Origin: DATBSK01 sp964532485
GTDB lineage: Bacteria > Actinomycetota > Acidimicrobiia > IMCC26256 > PALSA-555
Direction of reading: 5' to 3'
Assembly: GCA_964532485.1 (NCBI GenBank)
Contig: CAZHKE010000048.1
Location: 1-21,959, forward strand
DNA length: 21,959 nucleotides
The notes beneath the pieces were generated by a model, which saw only the letters and a list, made by a program, of their open reading frames with translations, was not told where the DNA came from and searched no databases. A program made the position numbers and the translations under genes. Shown piece after piece: positions 6,829 to 14,113 of the stretch (its first letter is position 1; every line of letters starts with the position of its first letter).

Positions 6829-8046
6829 TCAGCGGGGTACGTCACGATAGGGACGATCGACGTCGGCCCGCGGCTCCGCCGGGAGGCCGAGCACACGCTC
6901 GCCGACGATGTTCCGCTGGATCTCGTCGGTGCCGCCACGGATCGAGATCGACGGCGCGGTGAGGAAGAGCGTGTGCCACTCGCCGTCGTCGACCAGCGCG
7001 TCGGCGCCCAGGACGCCGAGGGCTGCGGCGGCGGTCTCCTTGAGCGTGCGGCTGCCGCGCAGCTTCGAGCCGGAGCCCTCCGGTCCGGGTGTGCCGGCTC
7101 CGCTGGTCGACGCCGCCCGTCCACGCCGATCGGCGGCGGCGCGCGCGGCGTCGCGGGCACGGCGCATCGTCAACCGTGAGACCTCGGCGCCGACGTGCAC
7201 GCGCAGCACCCGATCGCGGCGGACGGGATCGTCGAGGCGTCCGCGCGCGAGGTCGAGCAGCCGGTCGGTCGGGCCCGCGAGCCCGGTGCCCGCGGCGCCG
7301 ACCGCGCCGCGCTCGTTGGCGAGCGCGGTGCGGGCGACGGCCCAGCCGCCGCCGACCTCGCCGATGCAGTCCGCGTCTTCCACGAGCACATCGTCGAGGA
7401 AGACCTCACTGAAGTGCGCGTCGCCGTTCATCTGTCGGAGCGGTCGCACGTCGACCCCGTCGGCGCCCATGTCGACGGCGAACGCGGTGATCCCGGCGTG
7501 CTTCGGGACGTCGGGGTCCGTGCGGGCGAGGCAGAAGCCCCATCGCGCGTAGTGGGCGCGGCTGCTCCAGACCTTCTGCCCGGTCAGGCGCCACACGTCG
7601 CCGGCACGCTCGGCGCGGGTCGCGATGCCGGCGAGGTCGGAGCCCGCTCCCGGCTCCGAGAACAGCTGGCACCAGATCTCCTGACCCGATGCGATCCGGG
7701 GCAGCCAGCGCGTCTTCTGGGCATCGGACGCGACGGCGAGCAGCGTGGGGCCGACCACGTGCAGACCGACGAGGTACGGATACAGGTCGGGTTGCTCGTA
7801 GGCGGCGAGCTCGCGGCCCACGAGCGCAGCCTCCTGTGGTGTGGCGCCCCGTCCGCCGTGCTCGTCCGGCCAGGTCGGGGCCGACCACCCGCCCGGCGCG
7901 AGCGCGCTGAGCCACGCGAGGCCCGGAGCGAGATCGTCGTTGCCGGCGCCCAGCACGGTCGTGCTCGACCCGCTCGTACGGCGCGCGAAGCGGTCGCTCA
8001 GTGCGGCGGCGATCTCCGCTCGTACGCGCTCGACGTCGGGGCTCAC
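6829..8046 (-). CDS. Acyl-CoA dehydrogenase
   Basis: A 405-residue FAD-dependent acyl-CoA dehydrogenase, inferred to introduce an alpha,beta double bond into an acyl-CoA. The substrate/FAD segment QLFSEPGAGSDLA is at 127-139, the WSSRAHYARWG strand near 160, and the C-terminal signature SIRGGTDEIQRN at 368-379. The residue aligned with the usual catalytic Glu of medium-chain enzymes is Gly371. Glu245 in LANERGA occupies the alternative base position used by isovaleryl- and long-chain enzymes, so activity is expected. The middle (about 300-330) holds an Arg/Ala- and Gly-rich insertion. GTG 8046 is chosen because TACGAT sits 8 nt upstream. It forms a two-gene unit with the isomerase. Confidence 0.9.
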   Translation of the reverse strand: MSPDVERVRAEIAAALSDRFARRTSGSSTTVLGAGNDDLAPGLAWLSALAPGGWSAPTWPDEHGGRGATPQEAALVGRELAAYEQPDLYPYLVGLHVVGPTLLAVASDAQKTRWLPRIASGQEIWCQLFSEPGAGSDLAGIATRAERAGDVWRLTGQKVWSSRAHYARWGFCLARTDPDVPKHAGITAFAVDMGADGVDVRPLRQMNGDAHFSEVFLDDVLVEDADCIGEVGGGWAVARTALANERGAVGAAGTGLAGPTDRLLDLARGRLDDPVRRDRVLRVHVGAEVSRLTMRRARDAARAAADRRGRAASTSGAGTPGPEGSGSKLRGSRTLKETAAAALGVLGADALVDDGEWHTLFLTAPSISIRGGTDEIQRNIVGERVLGLPAEPRADVDRPYRDVPR

Positions 8047-8054
8047 GTGCCCGG

Positions 8055-8060
8055 ATCGTA
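8055..8060 (-). promoter_or_regulatory. Candidate -10 (TACGAT) for the acyl-CoA dehydrogenase/isomerase unit
   Basis: TACGAT on the minus strand ends 8 nt before GTG 8046, in the 68-bp gap after the ABC permease stop codon. This predicts a leaderless message independent of the ABC operon. Confidence 0.45.
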
Positions 8061-8114
8061 CGGCTCGCGTGGGTCGTCTGCGCGGTGCGCGGTGCACCGA
8101 TGCCGGCCGCCCGG

Positions 8115-10838
8115 CTACTCGGCCTCGATCGCCCGCAGGACGTCGAGGCGGGCGGCGCGTCGAGCGGGCCACACACCGGCGAGCAGGCCGGCGAACGCCG
8201 CGAGGATCACGAAGATGACGAGCTGTGCGATCGGGAACCCCAGCGTGATCCCCTCCGACTCCAGCGCCTGCACCATGGCAACCCCGAACGCGATGCCGAG
8301 CCCGACGCCGAGCAACGAGCCGAACACCGAGATGATGACGGCCTCGTAGCGAATCATCCGTCGCAGCTGGGGCCGCCCCATTCCGATGGCGCGCAGCAAG
8401 CCGAGCTCACGCGTTCGCTCGAAGATCGACAGCGCCAGCGTGTTCGCGATGCCGAGGAGGGCGATGCCGACGGCCAGAGCCAGGAGCACGTACATGAGGT
8501 TGAGGAACTGGTCGATCTGGGCTTCCTGAGACTCCTGGAACTCGCTCTGGTCCTGCACCTCGATGTTCGGGAAGGGGACGAGGGCCCGCTCGAGATCCCG
8601 TCGACCCTCGGCGACCGACGTGCCCGGCGCCAGCTTCACCGATACGAAGACGTCGCCGAGATCGGTCGACTCGTACGCCGGCTCGTAGTCACGCATCGCG
8701 AGCACGTAGTCGTTGTTGATCGCGTTCTTCGTGCCGAAGGTGCCGGCGATCGGGACATCGACGGTCTGACCGGGGGGCGTCGTCGGGAACCGCACGGGGA
8801 GCTTCCCGGATCGGCGAACCCGGGCCGGCAGGTCGTCGTAGGCGTCCTCGAAGATCAGGAAGCCGCCATCGGCCTTCCATCGGGCGAGGGTCCCGGGCCC
8901 GGGATCGACGTCGAGCGTCCGATCGAGGTTCGTGTTGACCCCGAGGAGCGCCTCGGTGGAGCCGTCGAGCTCGAACTGGCCGAACCGCCATTCGGTGACC
9001 ACGGATCCTTCGAGGGCGGGGTCCGCCCGCACCGCGGCGGCTGCCTCCGGCGAGATCGGCTGGAAGCCGCCCTCCGACTGGAGCGAGAACTGGGCCTTGT
9101 AGTCGTTCGCGAGCACGTCTCCGATCGTCTTCTTCACCGAGGCGCCGAAGATGGCGATCACGGAGACGATCGCGACTCCGATCATCAGCGCGGCCGCGGT
9201 CGACGCGGTGCGGCGCGGGTTGCGGGTCGCGTTCTCTCGCGCCAGTCGGCCGGCGACCCCGCGCAGTCGGGCCGGGAGCCAGCCGAGGAACCGAGCGACC
9301 GGGACGGCGATGATCGGGCTGAGCATCGCCACGCCCACGAAGACCAACGCGGCGCCTGCACCGACGCACGCGGCCGTGCCACCAGGGAACCAGCCGACGT
9401 CGGCCGTGAGACCCAGCACGACGAGGACGAGGCCAACGAGGGTGAACGCAACACCGAAGGCCGGGCGACGACCGCCAGAGCTGGGCACCGTGGCGTCGGA
9501 GCGGAGCGCGGTCATGGGCGCCACCCGCGCGGCGCGGCGCGCGGGCGCGACCGCGGAGACGAACGTGACCACGGTCCCCGTGATCAGCGAGACGAGGATC
9601 GTGCGGGTCGCGACCACGAGCGCGCCCGACGGCAGATCGAACCCGATCGCGCGCATCGCACCTTCGAGCCCCAGTGCGACGACGACACCGAGCGCGAGCC
9701 CGAGGATCGACGAGATGAGACCGACCGCGAGGGCCTCGAGGGCGACCGAGCTCATCACCTGTCCACCCGATGCGCCGAGCGCGCGCAGCAGCCCGAGCTC
9801 GCGCGCCCGCTGAGCCACGATGATCGAGAACGTGTTGTAGATGATGAAGGCGCCGACGAACAGCGCGATCAGCGCGAAGATCAGCAGGAAGGTGTTGAAG
9901 AAGCTCAGGTTGTCGCGAATCTGGTCGGACGTGTCCTGGGCGAGCTGCTCACCCGTGAGCACTTCGTAGGTGCTCCCGTCGGGGAGCGCGCGCACGGCGC
10001 TGCGGACCCGGTTGCGCAGCTGGGTCTGGGAGACGTCACCGTCCGAGGCGATCCGGATCTCGTCGAACTGCCCGCCGCGGTTCATGAACTCCTGGGCGGT
10101 CGGGATGTCGAAGGCCGCGAGCGTGGCTCCCGCGAGGTTGCCGACCGTGCCGAACCGGAAGATCCCCACCACGTCGAACTCCGCCGGCTCGTGCTGGAGG
10201 AACACGATCTGCGCGCGCGCTCCCTCGCAGTCGTCGCTGCTCGCACAGCGGCGCACGGCGGCCTTCGAGATGCCCGCCTCTTCGGCCGTGGACTCGTCGA
10301 TCGCAACCTGCGGGGGGTCGGCGGGATCGCTCGTCGTTCGTGGCCGTCGGCCGACCTCGGGGCGGCCGTCACCCCCGAAGGCCTGGTTGACGACGCGACT
10401 GGGCCCCCACGACACGCCGATCGTCGGGGCGCCCTGGGGCTGGACCGCATCCTCGGGCTCGCCGTCCTTCCCGACCTTGGCCACGAGCGCGTAGCCCTGC
10501 ACCGAGCCTTCCGCGACCCGCACCCCGTCGACGTCGCAGATCGTGGCCAGGAGCTCACCCGGACCTCGCCCGCAGTCGGGGCCACCGGGCGAATCCAGCG
10601 GCTCGCGCACCTCCTGGCTGCCCGGCCCGCCGGCCTTCTCGTCGAACGCGGGCTTGCTGCGAACGTCGACGTCGACGCCCCGGTTCACGTCGGCGAACAG
10701 CTCGTCGAAGACCTGGCCGATCGTGTCGGTGAGCACGAAGGTGCCCGACATGAACGCGACGCCGAGCACGACGGCGAGCGACGTGAGGACGAGGCGGAAC
10801 TTCCGCGCGAAGAGGTTCTTCAGCGTGACGCGCAGCAC
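8115..10838 (-). CDS. MacB/LolE-type ABC transporter permease with two FtsX domains
   Basis: A 907-residue membrane protein. One N-terminal helix (about 15-38) leads into a large extracytoplasmic domain (about 40-305). Helices follow at about 312-340, 365-392 and 408-432, ending in the ARRAARVAPMTALR coupling segment. A helix pair lies at about 462-515 and another helix at 545-568. After a second exported domain come three C-terminal helices (about 780-900), closed by ARRAARLDVLRAIEAE. This is the fused, ten-helix layout of actinobacterial MacB-like permeases, which export or extract lipids, lipoproteins or peptides rather than import. RELGLLRALG and RELGLLRAIG mark the two FtsX repeats. GTG 10838 starts 6 nt after the ATPase stop, so the two are co-translated. 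The substrate cannot be predicted. Confidence 0.92.
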   Translation of the reverse strand: MLRVTLKNLFARKFRLVLTSLAVVLGVAFMSGTFVLTDTIGQVFDELFADVNRGVDVDVRSKPAFDEKAGGPGSQEVREPLDSPGGPDCGRGPGELLATICDVDGVRVAEGSVQGYALVAKVGKDGEPEDAVQPQGAPTIGVSWGPSRVVNQAFGGDGRPEVGRRPRTTSDPADPPQVAIDESTAEEAGISKAAVRRCASSDDCEGARAQIVFLQHEPAEFDVVGIFRFGTVGNLAGATLAAFDIPTAQEFMNRGGQFDEIRIASDGDVSQTQLRNRVRSAVRALPDGSTYEVLTGEQLAQDTSDQIRDNLSFFNTFLLIFALIALFVGAFIIYNTFSIIVAQRARELGLLRALGASGGQVMSSVALEALAVGLISSILGLALGVVVALGLEGAMRAIGFDLPSGALVVATRTILVSLITGTVVTFVSAVAPARRAARVAPMTALRSDATVPSSGGRRPAFGVAFTLVGLVLVVLGLTADVGWFPGGTAACVGAGAALVFVGVAMLSPIIAVPVARFLGWLPARLRGVAGRLARENATRNPRRTASTAAALMIGVAIVSVIAIFGASVKKTIGDVLANDYKAQFSLQSEGGFQPISPEAAAAVRADPALEGSVVTEWRFGQFELDGSTEALLGVNTNLDRTLDVDPGPGTLARWKADGGFLIFEDAYDDLPARVRRSGKLPVRFPTTPPGQTVDVPIAGTFGTKNAINNDYVLAMRDYEPAYESTDLGDVFVSVKLAPGTSVAEGRRDLERALVPFPNIEVQDQSEFQESQEAQIDQFLNLMYVLLALAVGIALLGIANTLALSIFERTRELGLLRAIGMGRPQLRRMIRYEAVIISVFGSLLGVGLGIAFGVAMVQALESEGITLGFPIAQLVIFVILAAFAGLLAGVWPARRAARLDVLRAIEAE

Positions 10839-10844
10839 CGTCGG

Positions 10845-11600
10845 CTACTCCCCGAGGATCCGCATCTTGTCGATGACCGAGTCCGTCGTCGGGTTCGTCA
10901 GCTCGTCGACGATCCGGCCGTCGGCGAGGAAGACGACGCGGTCGGAGTAGCTCGCGGCCGACGGGTCGTGCGTCACCATCACGATCGTCTGCCCGAGCGT
11001 GTCGACGGCGGCGCGCATGAAGCCGAGGATCTCGGCGCCCGACTTCGAGTCGAGGTTCCCCGTCGGCTCGTCGGCGAAGACGATGTCGGGTTGGTTCACG
11101 AGCGCGCGCGCCACGGCCACGCGCTGCTGCTGGCCACCCGACAGCTCGCTCGGCTTGTGGTGGAGCCGATCTCGCAGGTGCACGGTGTCGACGACCCGGT
11201 CGAAGCGCGCCTGCTCCGGCTTGCGACCCGCGAGCGCCATCGGGAGCGCGATGTTCTCCTCGGCCGTGAGCGTCGGTATGAGGTTGTAGGACTGGAACAC
11301 GAACCCGATCTGGTCGCGACGGATCAGGGTGAGCTGCTTCTCCGACGCCCGACCGATCTCCGTCTCGCCGAGGAACACCTGTCCCGAGCTCAGCCGGTCG
11401 AGCCCCGCCAGGCAGTGCAGCAGCGTCGACTTGCCCGAGCCCGACGGCCCCATGATCGCCGTGTAGCGGTGCCGCGCGAACTCGACGTCGATGCTGTCGA
11501 GCGCATGGACGGCAGTGTCACCCGAGCCGTAGATCTTCGACGCGGCGACGGCGCGCGCCGCGGTGTCCGTCCCGGTCGTGGCGGTCTGGGTGGTGGTCAC
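10845..11600 (-). CDS. MacB/LolD-type ABC transporter ATP-binding protein
   Basis: A 251-residue ATPase partner of the downstream permease. Walker A GPSGSGKST is at 51-59, the Q-loop Gln at 103, signature LSGGQQQR at 153-160, Walker B IVFADEP with GNLD at 173-184, and the switch His at 211 in VTHDP. The sequence is typical of the LolD/MacB subfamily. GTG 11600 is chosen because AGGAG lies 8 nt before it and the conserved domain begins about residue 17. The reading frame stays open further upstream, but that stretch is Arg/Pro-rich, unconserved and contains the promoter. It is first in the operon with the permease. Confidence 0.94.
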   Translation of the reverse strand: MTTTQTATTGTDTAARAVAASKIYGSGDTAVHALDSIDVEFARHRYTAIMGPSGSGKSTLLHCLAGLDRLSSGQVFLGETEIGRASEKQLTLIRRDQIGFVFQSYNLIPTLTAEENIALPMALAGRKPEQARFDRVVDTVHLRDRLHHKPSELSGGQQQRVAVARALVNQPDIVFADEPTGNLDSKSGAEILGFMRAAVDTLGQTIVMVTHDPSAASYSDRVVFLADGRIVDELTNPTTDSVIDKMRILGE

Positions 11601-11682
11601 GTGAGCGGCTCCTGATGCGGCGGGCGATCGGCGCGTCGAGTCCCCCGCGTCGAGGATCCCGCAGCGGACGGAGGGCGGCGCC

Positions 11683-11710
11683 ACCCTATCGACCATGCAA
11701 CGTGGGTCAG
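11683..11710 (-). promoter_or_regulatory. Candidate promoter of the ABC exporter operon (CTGACC, 16 bp, TAGGGT)
   Basis: On the minus strand CTGACC (11710-11705) and TAGGGT (11688-11683) are 16 bp apart, matching the hexamers before the acyl-CoA synthetase gene. Transcription would start near 11676, giving a leader of about 75 nt that carries the AGGAG ribosome binding site of the ATPase gene. Confidence 0.5.
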
Positions 11711-11712
11711 CG

Positions 11713-11728
11713 CGTGACGTGCGTCACG
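11713..11728. promoter_or_regulatory. Crp/Fnr-like palindrome (CGTGA-N6-TCACG)
   Basis: GTGA (11714-11717) and TCAC (11724-11727) are separated by 6 bp, the half-site spacing of Crp/Fnr/GlxR regulators. The perfect arms extend to 9 bp (11711-11719 and 11722-11730) around a 2-bp centre. The centre is about 44 bp upstream of the predicted start of the ABC operon, where a class II activator would bind. The site contains the lgt stop codon. An extra GTGAC follows at 11731-11735. Confidence 0.45.
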
Positions 11729-12569
11729 CGGTGACCGGCGGCCGGCTCGCCTGGTCCTCGGGGTAGCGACCGGGGTCGAGGCGCCCGTGGCGGCCCGCCC
11801 AGGCGAACCACGCGATGCCCGCGAGCATCACGAGCAGGCTCACCCAGGCGTTCACGCGCAGCGGGCCGACCAGCTTCGCCTCGTCGATCCGCAGGTTCTC
11901 GAGCCAGAAGCGGCCGAAGCAGTACCCGGCGAGGTACAGCGCGCTCGACTGCCCGTTGCGCAGCCGCCAGCGGCGCTCGACCCACAGCAGCACGCCGACG
12001 AGCGCCAGGCAGTACAACGACTCGTAGAGGAACGTCGGGTGGAACGTCGCGAACTGCTCGAAGCCCCGGGGCCGGTGCGCGGGGTCGATCTCGAGTCCCC
12101 ACGGCAGCGTGGTCGGCTCGCCGAAGAGCTCCTGGTTGAACCAGTTGCCGAAGCGTCCGATCGCCTGCGCGACGAGCAGGCCCAGGACGCTCGCGTCGGT
12201 GACGAGCGGGATCTCGAGATGCTTGACGAGGCACACGACGATCACGGCGAGGAGGCCACCGGCGATGACGCCCCAGATCGAGAGGCCGCCCTTCCAGATC
12301 TCGAGGACGCGCAGCCAGTCGCCCTCGAACTTCTCGTAGTCGGTGGCCACGTGGTACAGGCGTGCGCCGATCACACCGCCGATGACGACCCAGACCACGA
12401 TCGAGTCGAACTGCGCACGGTCGTGGCCCCACCGCGTCCAACGCCGTGCCGCGATGAGCGTCGCGACCACGACAGCGATCGCGAGCAGGATCCCGTAGAC
12501 GTGCAGCGACACGGGCCCGAGGTCGAGCGACCCGTTCTCCGGGCTCGGGATCGACGCGGGCGCGAGCAT
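11724..12569 (-). CDS. lgt: Prolipoprotein diacylglyceryl transferase
   Basis: A 281-residue integral membrane enzyme that transfers diacylglycerol from phosphatidylglycerol to the lipobox Cys of prolipoproteins. Seven helices can be seen. The Lgt signature GRFGNWFNQELFG is at 138-150, containing the essential Arg139, Asn142 and Glu147, and HVYG at 23-26 supplies the conserved Tyr25. FHPTFLYES (177-185) and the GRFWLENLRIDE segment near 219-230 are also typical. The residue aligned with E. coli His103 is Trp99. ATG 12569 sits 6 nt after a TAGCAT hexamer. A possible client, the small lysozyme-like lipoprotein, is encoded about 7 kb away. Confidence 0.96.
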   Translation of the reverse strand: MLAPASIPSPENGSLDLGPVSLHVYGILLAIAVVVATLIAARRWTRWGHDRAQFDSIVVWVVIGGVIGARLYHVATDYEKFEGDWLRVLEIWKGGLSIWGVIAGGLLAVIVVCLVKHLEIPLVTDASVLGLLVAQAIGRFGNWFNQELFGEPTTLPWGLEIDPAHRPRGFEQFATFHPTFLYESLYCLALVGVLLWVERRWRLRNGQSSALYLAGYCFGRFWLENLRIDEAKLVGPLRVNAWVSLLVMLAGIAWFAWAGRHGRLDPGRYPEDQASRPPVTA

Positions 12570-12575
12570 CGACCG

Positions 12576-12581
12576 ATGCTA
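12576..12581 (-). promoter_or_regulatory. Candidate -10 (TAGCAT) for lgt
   Basis: TAGCAT on the minus strand ends 6 nt before ATG 12569; there is no Shine-Dalgarno. This predicts a leaderless lgt message. Confidence 0.45.
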
Positions 12582-12657
12582 CGAGCCTCGACGCGCCGGC
12601 AACGCTGCGCGACGCCTGCGGTGGCTGTGTGGTGCAGACGGGCCGAAGGGCTGACGG

Positions 12658-12663
12658 TACGGT
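12658..12663 (+). promoter_or_regulatory. Candidate -10 (TACGGT) for the LLM oxidoreductase gene
   Basis: TACGGT ends 7 nt before GTG 12671, which is why that GTG is preferred over the one at 12662, which lies partly inside the hexamer. GGTGAG at 12661-12666 could also serve as a weak ribosome binding site. Confidence 0.45.
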
Positions 12664-12670
12664 GAGCGTC

Positions 12671-13591
12671 GTGCGCATCGGCGTCTCGCTCCGCACGGCC
12701 TACGCACCCGACGACCCGCGTGAAGGCGCGCGATGGGTCGTCGAGCGTGCGGCAGCCGCGCGCGATGCCGAGCTCGACTCGCTCTTCGTCGGCGACCACC
12801 ACTCGACCGGGCCGTTCGCGTACTACCAGAACGCTCCTCTGATGGGACGGCTGCTCGCCGAGTGGCCCGACGCACCGGTCTCCGGGGTGCTGATGCTGCT
12901 GCCGCTCTGGCACCCGGTGCTGACCGCCGAGCAGCTCGGCACGCTCGCGTCACTCACGCGGGGACGGTTCGTGCTGCAGTGCGCGCTCGGCGGCGGCGAC
13001 CAGCAGTTCGCGGCGATGGGCGTCCCGATCCGCGAGCGCGTCGCGCACTTCGAGCAGGCGCTCGACGTGATCCGCCGGCTCCTCGCCGGCCAGGAGGTGA
13101 CGGCGGCCGACGGGCCGCGTCGCTTCGAGGCGGCCCGGGTCGCGCCCGTCTCGCCGGAGCGGCTGGAGGTCTGGATCGGAGCATCGGCGCCGAAGGCGAT
13201 CGAGCGCGCGGCGCGACTCGGCGACGGCTGGCTCGCCAACGCCGATGTGATCCCGGAGGAGGCGCGCGAGCAGGCCGACCGGTACCGAGGGGCGTGCGCC
13301 GCGATCGGGCGAGAGCCGGGTGTGATCGCGATCCGCCGCGACGTCCACGTCGGTGCCGACGCCGAGGACGCCGAGCGCGTCGCGGGTCCCGTCGTCGCGG
13401 CCGGCTACCGCGGCTTCCGCCCCGAGGCGTGCACCTACGGGAGCATCGAGCGGGTGGCCGAGCAGCTCTCGGCGTACGCCGCGATGGGGTACTCCGACGT
13501 CTGCCTGCGTCACCTCGCCGACGACCAGGGAGACGTGCTGGCGTCGCTCGAGCGGCTGGCATCCGTCCGGACCGCGCTCGCGGAGCTCTGA
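12671..13591 (+). CDS. LLM-class flavin-dependent oxidoreductase
   Basis: A 306-residue luciferase-like (LLM) TIM-barrel protein using FMN or coenzyme F420; sequence alone does not decide which. The first strand is VRIGVSLRTAY. LDSLFVGDHHSTG (36-48) is the second strand, LTRGRFVLQCALGGGDQQF the characteristic glycine turn (about 95-113), and the LEVWIGASAPKAIERAARLGDGWLAN segment (165-190) the C-terminal flavin-binding part. Actinobacteria carry many such enzymes acting on diverse substrates, so function is not assigned. Start choice rests on the TACGGT hexamer 7 nt upstream. The DUF427 gene starts 2 nt after its stop, so the two are co-transcribed. Confidence 0.88.
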   Translation: MRIGVSLRTAYAPDDPREGARWVVERAAAARDAELDSLFVGDHHSTGPFAYYQNAPLMGRLLAEWPDAPVSGVLMLLPLWHPVLTAEQLGTLASLTRGRFVLQCALGGGDQQFAAMGVPIRERVAHFEQALDVIRRLLAGQEVTAADGPRRFEAARVAPVSPERLEVWIGASAPKAIERAARLGDGWLANADVIPEEAREQADRYRGACAAIGREPGVIAIRRDVHVGADAEDAERVAGPVVAAGYRGFRPEACTYGSIERVAEQLSAYAAMGYSDVCLRHLADDQGDVLASLERLASVRTALAEL

Positions 13592-13593
13592 GC

Positions 13594-14097
13594 GTGCCCT
13601 CGTCGCGCCCCACCCCCGATGCGGTGGGACCGGGCCAGGAGTCGGTGTGGGACTACCCGCGACCGCCGCGACTGGAGCCGACGTCCCGGCGGCTGCGCGT
13701 CGTCCTCGGTGGCGAGGTCATCGCCGAGACCGTGCGCGGGCTGCGTGTGCTGGAGACGAGCCACCCGCCCAACTACTACTTCCCGCTCGACGACGTCGTG
13801 CCGGGCGCGATCGAGCGCGCGAAGGGGGCGTCCTACTGCGAGTGGAAGGGTCGTGCGCACTACTACACGGTGCGGGGCGGTGAGCGCGTCGAGACCGAGG
13901 CGGCGTGGGGCTACGACGAGCCCAGCCCCGCGTTCGCGGCGATCCGCGGGCACGTCGCGTTCTACGCCGGCCGGGCGGATGCCTGCTACGTCGACGACGA
14001 GCTCGTCGTGCCGCAACCCGGCGCGTTCTACGGCGGCTGGGTGACGAGCGACGTCGTCGGGCCGTTCAAGGGCGACCCCGGCTCTCGCGGGTGGTGA
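13594..14097 (+). CDS. DUF427 domain protein
   Basis: A 167-residue soluble protein with a single DUF427 domain. Family landmarks are ETSHPPNYYFP (54-64), SYCEWKGRAHYY (80-91), the AAWGYDEP segment (103-110), FYAGRADACYVDDE (123-136) and the closing PQPGAFYGGW (140-149). The family has a beta-barrel-like fold with no established activity. GGAG 8 nt before GTG 13594 overlaps the end of the LLM gene, showing translational coupling. Pairing with a flavin oxidoreductase may mean a shared pathway, but that is inference from position only. Confidence 0.9.
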   Translation: MPSSRPTPDAVGPGQESVWDYPRPPRLEPTSRRLRVVLGGEVIAETVRGLRVLETSHPPNYYFPLDDVVPGAIERAKGASYCEWKGRAHYYTVRGGERVETEAAWGYDEPSPAFAAIRGHVAFYAGRADACYVDDELVVPQPGAFYGGWVTSDVVGPFKGDPGSRGW

Positions 14098-14113
14098 GCG
14101 CGCGCCGCGCCGT

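Noticed and set aside
8115..10838. Frameshift or fusion in the long ABC permease
   Set aside because: A 900-residue, ten-helix permease with two FtsX repeats is normal for actinobacterial MacB-like exporters.
8001..11615. A 1204-residue open frame on the plus strand across the ABC transporter genes
   Set aside because: It is antisense to two clearly recognisable transporter genes, is rich in Arg, Glu, His and Asp with no domain, and is explained by the lack of stop codons in GC-rich antisense frames.
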